NCBI RefSeq assembly: GCF_036287235.1
Contig: NZ_CP142850.1
Coordinates: forward strand, 2,385,336-2,449,335
Direction: 5' to 3'
DNA: 64,000 nucleotides
Source of the DNA: Exiguobacterium sp. 9-2
Lineage (GTDB): Bacteria; Bacillota; Bacilli; Exiguobacteriales; Exiguobacteriaceae
Position 1 is the stretch's first letter. Every line of letters starts with the position of its first letter. Shown one piece after another: positions 58,354 through 64,000 of the stretch. The notes under the pieces were generated by a model, which did not search any database, was not told where the DNA came from, and saw only the letters and a list, made by a program, of their open reading frames with translations. Both the position numbers and the translations under genes were made by a program.

Positions 58354-59486
58354 TCTGATTGCGCCTTCCTTTGCTGCATCGTTTTTTTCGTTAAACCAAG
58401 TGCTGCCCGATATTTCGCAACCGTCCGTCGCGCGACTGTCAGACCGTCTGCTTGCAGACGATCCGTCAATTGCTGATCACTTAACGGACGATCGCTATGT
58501 TGAATGTATTCGGCGATCCGCCGTTTAATTAAAAAACTCGAATCTCCGGTTGTCGTCCGTGAGACGAACAAGTCTTCTAAAGCAACGAGACCATGAACCG
58601 TCTCGACATACTTCGCAGCAATCGCTCGACCAATCGTTGACGGATGATGCCCCGTCGCCTCAGCGACTTGTTTTTTCGTCAGTGGCTCAAGATGCAGTTC
58701 TCCCTTGAACCAGCGTTCTTGTCGCTCAAGCAAGACCGAGAGGATAGCATGCATCGTAACGCGACGTCGTTCGTACGCGCGCAAAAAAGGCGTTGCCTCT
58801 TTTAATCCGAGCCACTTCTGATCCATGTCGAGTGTCATCCAGTCGATCTGAAGTTTTCCATCTAACAGGTGAATCCGTGCTTCTGCCATGACCGGTCGTT
58901 CTTCTTTAGGAAGATCCGGTGTCCGGCTCAGGCGCGTCAATCGTTTTCGCAACCGTGCTCGATCCTGTTCACTGAACTGCGCGAACACTTGACTCGCCGG
59001 TTCATGTCGTAACCGATCCGTCAGTCCGATCAATTCTGCGTCGTCTAGCTCGATCGCCTGTAACCATTGGCACTCGCGCTCCGAGCGGGCAGCAATGCCG
59101 ACTGGTTCACATTGTTGTAAGAGTGTCCGTGCTTCTGTAATCGTTGCGACATCGGTCGAGAAGGATGCAGCGAGCTCCTCGTCCGATGTCCGCAATAAAC
59201 CGTCCGCTTCTAAATACACGATGAGTTGTTCCGCCATATATCCTATTTCCTGTCTGACTGATTCTAAACGTATTTGTGCAAGAAGCTCGTCTTCATAGGA
59301 TGCCAAATGTCCTGCCATCTGCTCGGCCTCTAACGAAACCTGATTCGGGTAATGGCGGTGCAATCGTCGTTTTAACCGCCGCCATTCCTCCTCGAGTTCT
59401 GCCGCTGGTTGCTCAAGTACGTGTAACTGATACTGTTGTGACGCCGATAACGTCATCTGTTGCGTTTGTTCCTGGCGTTGATCCAT
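58344..59486 (-). CDS. rpoN: RNA polymerase sigma-54 factor (SigL), short form
   Basis: Sigma-54 directs RNA polymerase to -12/-24 promoters and needs an ATP-driven activator. The 380-residue protein ends with the RpoN box VARRTVAKYR and has the core-binding block LLQQCEPVGIAAR. The helix-turn-helix KKQVAEATGHHPSTIGRAI follows. It is shorter than most (about 430 residues), and the N-terminal activator-interaction region QQMTLSASQQYQLHVLEQ is divergent from the usual LxQKLxLTPQLQ pattern. No sigma-54 activator gene lies in the window. Confidence 0.9.
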   Translation of the reverse strand: MDQRQEQTQQMTLSASQQYQLHVLEQPAAELEEEWRRLKRRLHRHYPNQVSLEAEQMAGHLASYEDELLAQIRLESVRQEIGYMAEQLIVYLEADGLLRTSDEELAASFSTDVATITEARTLLQQCEPVGIAARSERECQWLQAIELDDAELIGLTDRLRHEPASQVFAQFSEQDRARLRKRLTRLSRTPDLPKEERPVMAEARIHLLDGKLQIDWMTLDMDQKWLGLKEATPFLRAYERRRVTMHAILSVLLERQERWFKGELHLEPLTKKQVAEATGHHPSTIGRAIAAKYVETVHGLVALEDLFVSRTTTGDSSFLIKRRIAEYIQHSDRPLSDQQLTDRLQADGLTVARRTVAKYRAALGLTKKTMQQRKAQSEWD

Positions 59487-59587
59487 CGATTTCCCTCCCT
59501 CACTTCTTATTATAGAAGAAACGTTTTGAAAAACATGCTCTGAACCCCTTTTGAGTCGCTAGAGAAAAGAAAAGTCATCCTTCCCTA

Positions 59588-59616
59588 TTGCTTTTCTGAA
59601 AAAATGTCGCTATACT
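59588..59616 (+). promoter_or_regulatory. Sigma-A promoter of tRNA-Arg
   Basis: The plus strand reads TTGCTT, 17 nt, TATACT, 24 nt before the tRNA. Confidence 0.8.
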
Positions 59617-59639
59617 ATTAATTGTTCAGTACATCAGAT

Positions 59640-59715
59640 GCACCCGTAGCTCAGGGGATAGAGCACTGGTTTCCGGTACCAGGTGTCGGGAGTTCGAATC
59701 TCTCCGGGTGTACCA
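59640..59715 (+). tRNA. tRNA-Arg (anticodon CCG)
   Basis: The 76 nt sequence folds as a tRNA: acceptor GCACCCG/CGGGTGT (first pair G-T), D-arm with GCTCAGGGGATAGAGC, anticodon stem CTGGT/ACCAG with loop TTCCGGT (anticodon CCG), T-arm GGGAGTTCGAATCTCTC, and encoded CCA. It reads the CGG arginine codon. Confidence 0.96.
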
Positions 59716-59728
59716 TTTATTCAACCAC

Positions 59729-59761
59729 AAGGCAATGCCAGCAATGGCATTGCCTTTTTTC
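59729..59761 (+). terminator. Terminator of tRNA-Arg
   Basis: The stem AAGGCAATGCCA/TGGCATTGCCTT is followed by TTTTC on the plus strand. Confidence 0.92.
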
Positions 59762-59821
59762 TATACTGATATGTTTCGTTTGCCCTTGTAATGGAAAAAT
59801 ACCTAAAAGTCGCATCGTATC

Positions 59822-59851
59822 TTTTGACCAATATTGACCAAAGGATTATGA
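59822..59851 (+). promoter_or_regulatory. clpP promoter with CtsR operator
   Basis: The plus strand reads TTGACC, 17 nt, TATGAT. On the opposite strand, 59838-59822 reads GGTCAAtATTGGTCAAA, the tandem heptad of the CtsR heat-shock repressor, overlapping the -35 box. Confidence 0.88.
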
Positions 59852-59903
59852 TAAGGATAAGTCGAATAGGAAGCTACATACCAACTATAAGGAGGCAAAG
59901 ACT

Positions 59904-60482
59904 ATGTTAATTCCAACAGTCATCGAACAAACAAACCGCGGGGAACGTGCTTACGATATCTACTCACGTTTGCTAAAAGACCGCATCATTCTTCTCGGGA
60001 GCGCGATTGACGACAACGTCGCCAACTCAGTCGTTGCCCAACTTCTGTTCTTAGCAGCAGAAGATCCAGATAAAGAAATCTCGCTTTACATCAATAGTCC
60101 AGGTGGTTCGATCACTGCCGGTATGGCGATTTACGATACAATGAACTTCATCAAACCACAAGTCTCAACGATTTGTATCGGTATGGCAGCATCGATGGGT
60201 GCGTTCTTGCTACAAGCAGGCGCAAAAGGAAAACGTTTCGCGTTACCAAACGCTGAAATCATGATCCACCAACCGCTCGGTGGTACACAAGGTCAAGCAT
60301 CGGATATCAAAATCCATGCGGAGCGTATCATCAAAATGCGTGAGCACCTCAACAAAATCATGGCTGAAAACACAGGACAACCACTTGAAGTCATCGAACG
60401 CGATACAGAGCGTGACAACTTCATGTCAGCACAAGCTGCTGCTGATTACGGTCTCATCGACCGCGTCATGGAACGTGCATAA
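59904..60482 (+). CDS. clpP: ATP-dependent Clp protease proteolytic subunit
   Basis: ClpP forms the barrel-shaped serine protease that degrades proteins unfolded by ClpC, ClpX or ClpE. The 192-residue protein has the catalytic serine in [14 protein letters not shown], the histidine in [14 protein letters not shown] and the aspartate in [18 protein letters not shown] precedes the ATG. It is a single-gene transcript under a sigma-A promoter with a CtsR box, so it should rise on heat or protein-folding stress. Confidence 0.97.
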   Translation: MLIPTVIEQTNRGERAYDIYSRLLKDRIILLGSAIDDNVANSVVAQLLFLAAEDPDKEISLYINSPGGSITAGMAIYDTMNFIKPQVSTICIGMAASMGAFLLQAGAKGKRFALPNAEIMIHQPLGGTQGQASDIKIHAERIIKMREHLNKIMAENTGQPLEVIERDTERDNFMSAQAAADYGLIDRVMERA

Positions 60483-60489
60483 GTCATCC

Positions 60490-60520
60490 AGAGTGTCTTC
60501 TTCGGGAGGCACTTTTTTTG
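60490..60520 (+). terminator. Terminator of clpP
   Basis: The stem AGTGtCTTC/GGAGgCACT is followed by seven T on the plus strand, 8 nt past the stop. Confidence 0.88.
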
Positions 60521-60562
60521 TATCCATAGAAAATCGAAGCCTTGTCGGTTATCGTTACATAC

Positions 60563-60595
60563 AAAAAAACCTCCCGTTCCTTATAGAACGAGAGG
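60563..60595 (-). terminator. Terminator of the ribbon-helix-helix gene
   Basis: The stem CCTCtCGTTC/GAACGgGAGG is followed by seven T on the minus strand. Confidence 0.85.
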
Positions 60596-60602
60596 GCGAT
60601 GA

Positions 60603-60839
60603 TCAGTCGATCAAGTCTGTGATGTCTGAAACGATATCGTGGTTTTCACGAATCAGCGAGTAGATCGCGTTCGCATGTGGCGAAAGCTCTTCTTCTGCTT
60701 GTAATTGTTTCAGGAATAAAGATGTTGCGAACGCAACGAGTGTGCTTTTCGGTACACCGATTGCTTTTGCTTTTTTTGTTAACACTTCATCAAACTTCGC
60801 ATCGACTGTCAGCGAAATACGTTTCTTTTCGTTAGCCAT
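60603..60839 (-). CDS. Ribbon-helix-helix (CopG-like) small protein
   Basis: This 78-residue protein starts with KKRISLTVDAKFDEVLTKKAKAIGVPKSTLVAF, matching a ribbon-helix-helix DNA-binding domain (beta strand KRISLTVD, then two helices). The short C-terminal tail is acidic. Such proteins act as small repressors, often as antitoxins, but no toxin gene adjoins it. It sits between clpP and whiA, where many Bacilli have crh. The ATG is preceded by AAGGAGTTTTTGAA. Confidence 0.68.
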   Translation of the reverse strand: MANEKKRISLTVDAKFDEVLTKKAKAIGVPKSTLVAFATSLFLKQLQAEEELSPHANAIYSLIRENHDIVSDITDLID

Positions 60840-60921
60840 TTCAAAAACTCCTTAATTCGAACATTTAGTTGCATCGACTATATATTATAGTAGACTATGG
60901 TTCATCCCGCAAGCGACCCTC

Positions 60922-61878
60922 TTATATGGCCCCTGTCATCGACTCGCCATTTCGTACTTTTTCAGCGATTTGATCAATCTTCCGCAACCGGTGATTGATC
61001 CCTGATTTTGAGATGGAGCCGCTTTCGACCATCTCACCAAGCTCTTGCAACGTGACGTCTTGATGTGTCACGCGCAAGATCGCGATCTCTTTCAATTTAT
61101 CCGGTAAGACATCGAGTCCGACCGTTCGCTCGAGGAACTTAATATTTTCGACTTGGCGTAATGCTGCGCCAACCGTTTTGTTGAGGTTCGCTGTCTCACA
61201 GTTGACGAGACGGTTGACCGAGTTACGCATATCTTTTAAGATCCGGACGTCCTCGAACCGTAGCATCGATTGTGTCGCATCAACGAGCTTGAGGAAATCA
61301 GAAATCTTCTCGCTCTCCTTGATATAAAGGATATGTCCCTTTTTCCGTTCGATTGCCTTTGCGTTCAAATCAAAAACGTTTGATAGACCGCGGAGCGCCG
61401 CATTGTGTTCTTCATATAAGCTGAAGATCTCCAAGTGATACGACGACGTCGCCGGATTGTTGAGCGAACCCCCGGCGAGGAACGCCCCTCGTAAATACGC
61501 GCGTGCTTTTCGTTCATCGTTTAAGATCGTGTCACTGATGGAACGAATCATCGTGAATCCTTCTCCTAAAATCCCGAGGTCTTGCAAAATCTTATCCGCC
61601 TGTTGTTTGACGCGGACGATGTAGACATTATTCTTTTTCAGACGCATTTTCTTCCGAACGAGCAGATCGAGATGAACCCCGTATGCTTTTTTCAAAAGCG
61701 AATAGATCCGACGGGCAATCGAGGCATTCTCGGTCGAGATATCGAGTGTCAGACCACGTCCGAGACCGAACGAGATCGCACCGTTCATCCGGGCAAGCGC
61801 CGCGAGTTCCGCCTTCATCTCGTGATCGGTGATCGGAATCTGCGTTAATTCTTTTTTGACTTCTGAGGCAAAGCTCAT
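60922..61878 (-). CDS. whiA: DNA-binding protein WhiA
   Basis: WhiA is a conserved Gram-positive DNA-binding protein linked to cell division and chromosome segregation in Bacillus. The 318-residue protein has a LAGLIDADG-like N-terminal domain without endonuclease residues ([18 protein letters not shown]) and a C-terminal helix-turn-helix ([22 protein letters not shown]). It overlaps yvcK by 4 bp and ends the rapZ-yvcK-whiA operon. No terminator was found right after it. Confidence 0.95.
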   Translation of the reverse strand: MSFASEVKKELTQIPITDHEMKAELAALARMNGAISFGLGRGLTLDISTENASIARRIYSLLKKAYGVHLDLLVRKKMRLKKNNVYIVRVKQQADKILQDLGILGEGFTMIRSISDTILNDERKARAYLRGAFLAGGSLNNPATSSYHLEIFSLYEEHNAALRGLSNVFDLNAKAIERKKGHILYIKESEKISDFLKLVDATQSMLRFEDVRILKDMRNSVNRLVNCETANLNKTVGAALRQVENIKFLERTVGLDVLPDKLKEIAILRVTHQDVTLQELGEMVESGSISKSGINHRLRKIDQIAEKVRNGESMTGAI

Positions 61879-62873
61879 GTCAGCTCCTCCTTTCCTTCGA
61901 GTTGACGCATCCGTCGAATCGACAACACTTTTCGCATGACGAGGCTTGCGACAGCATCTGAGTCATGACGGATGAAGTGATGATTGTAATCGACGATATC
62001 GTCCGCAAGCACTTCAACGCCTGCTAACTCGAATTGTTTTTCATTATAGGTGACGATGTCAGCGTGATCCTTTTGGTATTTCTTCAGGTAACTCGCATCG
62101 ATCGATTCATTATTAACGATGATCGTATCGACGACTCCTTGTCCGAGGAAGCGTTCGAGTGCCGCTAAATGTTCATTGGCTGTGAACGCCGTCGTCTCAC
62201 CGGGCTGCGTCATGACGTTACAGATGTAGACGACTGGAGCTAGCGATTGCTGGATTGCTTCCCGGATTTCGTCGATCAGAACGTTCGGGATGATACTCGT
62301 ATAGAGACTACCCGGACCAAGGACGATGACATCGGCATCAAGAATCGCCTGAATCGCTTCCGGTACTGGACGGACATCTTGTTCTTCAAGGAATATCCGT
62401 TCAATCTTCTTACCGACCTTCGGAATCAACGACTCGCCTTTGACGATCGTCCCGTCCTCAAACTCGGCACAAAGTGTGATCGTCCGTTCCGTCGCCGGAT
62501 AGACTTTTCCTTCCGCGTTCAACAGTTGCCCCATGACACCGATCGCTTCAACGAACGAACCGTTACAAAGTTGGGTTGCTGCCGTCAACATCAGATTTCC
62601 GAGTGAATGACCATGCAGTCCTTCCCCGGTCTCGAACCGGTACTGCATGATCCGGTCCATCAATGTCTCTGACTTCGATAAGGAGACGATGACGTTTCGG
62701 ATATCGCCCGGCGGCAACATATTGAATTCCGTCCGCAAACGACCAGAACTGCCCCCGTCATCAGCAACGGTGACGATGGCTGTGATGTCAAGCGGGTAAT
62801 GTTTCAGTCCACGAAGAAGCGTCGAGAGTCCTGTTCCACCACCGACAGCGACGACTTTACGTTCCCATTTCAT
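61875..62873 (-). CDS. yvcK: Gluconeogenesis factor YvcK/GlmR family protein
   Basis: YvcK (GlmR) binds UDP-GlcNAc and helps direct carbon into cell wall precursors during growth on gluconeogenic carbon. The 332-residue CofD-like protein has the start [18 protein letters not shown] and the motifs [12 protein letters not shown] and [14 protein letters not shown]. The ATG at 62873 overlaps the rapZ stop (TGATG); a GTG one codon earlier is possible. It lies between rapZ and whiA as in other Firmicutes. Confidence 0.94.
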   Translation of the reverse strand: MKWERKVVAVGGGTGLSTLLRGLKHYPLDITAIVTVADDGGSSGRLRTEFNMLPPGDIRNVIVSLSKSETLMDRIMQYRFETGEGLHGHSLGNLMLTAATQLCNGSFVEAIGVMGQLLNAEGKVYPATERTITLCAEFEDGTIVKGESLIPKVGKKIERIFLEEQDVRPVPEAIQAILDADVIVLGPGSLYTSIIPNVLIDEIREAIQQSLAPVVYICNVMTQPGETTAFTANEHLAALERFLGQGVVDTIIVNNESIDASYLKKYQKDHADIVTYNEKQFELAGVEVLADDIVDYNHHFIRHDSDAVASLVMRKVLSIRRMRQLEGKEELT

Positions 62874-63742
62874 CACTTCTCCCCCTTCGCATACACATAA
62901 TCCCGGTGATTCGTCTCAATATGATACTGCGTCGCAAATTCTTTACTGATCGCTTCTGCAAACGTGATTGAGCGATGTTTCCCACCTGTACAACCGAGGG
63001 CGATGACGAGTTGCGACTTCCCTTCCCGCTCGTATTGCGGAATCAGGAATTCGAGCAGGTCGACGAGTTTTTTATAGAACAGCTTTGCTTCCGGCCATTG
63101 CATGACGTACGATGCCACTTCCTCGTCAAGTCCAGTTTTTGGACGCAACTCTGGAATGTAGAACGGGTTCGGTAAGAAGCGCAGGTCAAAGACAAGATCC
63201 GCATCAAGCGGTAAGCCATGTTTAAAGCCGAACGACATGACGTTGACCGTGAACGGAATCCGTGTGCCTTCCGTGAACTCCTTTAAGAGACGTTCTTTCA
63301 GTGCAAGCGGCTTGATGTCACTCGTATCAATCAGCATCTGTGCTTTATCGCGGAATCCTTCGAGCAACGTCCGTTCACGTTCGATTCCAATCAATGGTGA
63401 ATCCGTCGGGGCAAGTGGATGCGAACGACGCGATTCCTTATAACGGCGGACAAGGACATCGTTTCGTGCATCAAGGTACAGCATCCGGATTTGTAAGTCC
63501 GTTTTCTTTAAATCCTCATAGACGACAAAAAAGCTGTCGATGAAATCACGCGCGCGGGTATCGATGGCAACGGCGATTTTAGGACGCACTTGTCCAATGA
63601 CTTCGATGAGATGCGGCAGTAACGTCGGGGGTAGATTGTCGACACAAAAATAGCCTAAGTCCTCAAAGCTGTTCATTGCGACAGTCTTCCCAGCCCCACT
63701 CATACCCGTGATGATGACAAGTTGCGGTTGATTCTGTTCCAT
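62873..63742 (-). CDS. rapZ: RNase adapter/nucleotide-binding protein RapZ (YvcJ)
   Basis: RapZ/YvcJ is a P-loop protein. In E. coli RapZ controls glucosamine synthesis through small RNAs; the Bacillus homologue YvcJ binds nucleotides and has no proven equal role. The 289-residue protein has Walker [17 protein letters not shown], a conserved SFGFKHGLP and the C-terminal block [18 protein letters not shown] that binds the ligand. GGAGGGCG precedes the ATG. It is first in the rapZ-yvcK-whiA operon. Confidence 0.94.
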   Translation of the reverse strand: MEQNQPQLVIITGMSGAGKTVAMNSFEDLGYFCVDNLPPTLLPHLIEVIGQVRPKIAVAIDTRARDFIDSFFVVYEDLKKTDLQIRMLYLDARNDVLVRRYKESRRSHPLAPTDSPLIGIERERTLLEGFRDKAQMLIDTSDIKPLALKERLLKEFTEGTRIPFTVNVMSFGFKHGLPLDADLVFDLRFLPNPFYIPELRPKTGLDEEVASYVMQWPEAKLFYKKLVDLLEFLIPQYEREGKSQLVIALGCTGGKHRSITFAEAISKEFATQYHIETNHRDYVYAKGEK

Positions 63743-63803
63743 CTTTTCGCCCTCCAGACAACAGTTCCGTGTGTATTTTTTCGCTTCTTTTTCAGTATAT
63801 CAT

Positions 63804-63850
63804 AAAAAAAGAGCCAGCTTCACTGAAGTCTCCTTCAGTGAAACTGGTTC
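63804..63850 (-). terminator. Terminator of trxB
   Basis: The stem AACCAGtTTCACTGAAG/CTTCAGTGAAgCTGGcT is followed by seven T on the minus strand, 4 nt past the trxB stop. Confidence 0.92.
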
Positions 63851-63854
63851 GATA

Positions 63855-64000
<146 letters not shown>

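Noticed and set aside
60603-60839. Antitoxin of a toxin-antitoxin pair
   Set aside because: The fold fits, but no small toxin gene lies next to it; both neighbours are housekeeping genes.

Overview
The window is a chromosomal segment from a low-to-mid GC Gram-positive bacterium of the order Bacillales. Gene content, gene order and strong AGGAGG ribosome sites fit Exiguobacterium best. The genus is an inference from family knowledge (yusE-yusM-like fatty acid cluster, secG-est-rnr-smpB-ssrA, cggR glycolysis operon, rapZ-yvcK-whiA, tmRNA tag GKTNTQLAAA); no database search was run. Most genes lie on the minus strand.

Layout, left to right. 1-5139: the suf iron-sulfur operon sufC-D-S-U-B, with sufB cut by the window edge. 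5273-6523: an MFS exporter. 6603-9391: the methionine importer metN-P-Q behind a SAM-I riboswitch. 9388-12573: yrrT-luxS-mccA-mccB, which turns S-ribosylhomocysteine into homocysteine, cystathionine and cysteine. 12706-13054: a structured RNA of about 310 nt with its own promoter and terminator that I could not assign to a family. 13113-20312: a thioredoxin-like gene, gcvH, an Spx/ArsC-like gene, a DinB-like gene and the beta-oxidation operon fadN-fadA-fadE behind a FadR-type operator. 20456-25039: a small methyltransferase operon, structured repeats, a DUF2785 gene, proline dehydrogenase, and TVP38 and hemolysin III family membrane proteins. 25204-32909: a complete, tightly overlapped histidine operon hisZ-G-D-C-B-H-A-F-I-E with divergent hisJ.

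32949-37577: a lipoprotein, the formaldehyde-handling pair hxlA-hxlB with divergent hxlR, a GNAT acetyltransferase, and an AT-rich nuclease-like gene beside the 3' end of ssrA. 37578-42002: trans-translation and RNA quality control (ssrA, smpB, rnr), an esterase and secG. 42033-47793: the ribose operon rbsR-K-D-A-C-B with a palindromic operator and a perfect cre match. 47923-49432: small unknown genes and a second structured repeat. 49462-50731: a soluble acyl-ACP desaturase coupled to a small CxxC protein. 50829-59486: rpoN, a glutaredoxin-like gene, and the glycolytic operon cggR-gapA-pgk-tpiA-gpmI-eno. 59588-64000: tRNA-Arg, clpP with a CtsR box, a ribbon-helix-helix gene, whiA, yvcK, rapZ and the 3' end of trxB.

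The window is mostly housekeeping metabolism with well-preserved regulatory sites. The least explained parts are the structured RNA at 12.7-13.0 kb, the two related structured repeats at 21.6 and 48.4 kb, the AT-rich nuclease island next to ssrA, and the desaturase/CxxC gene pair.
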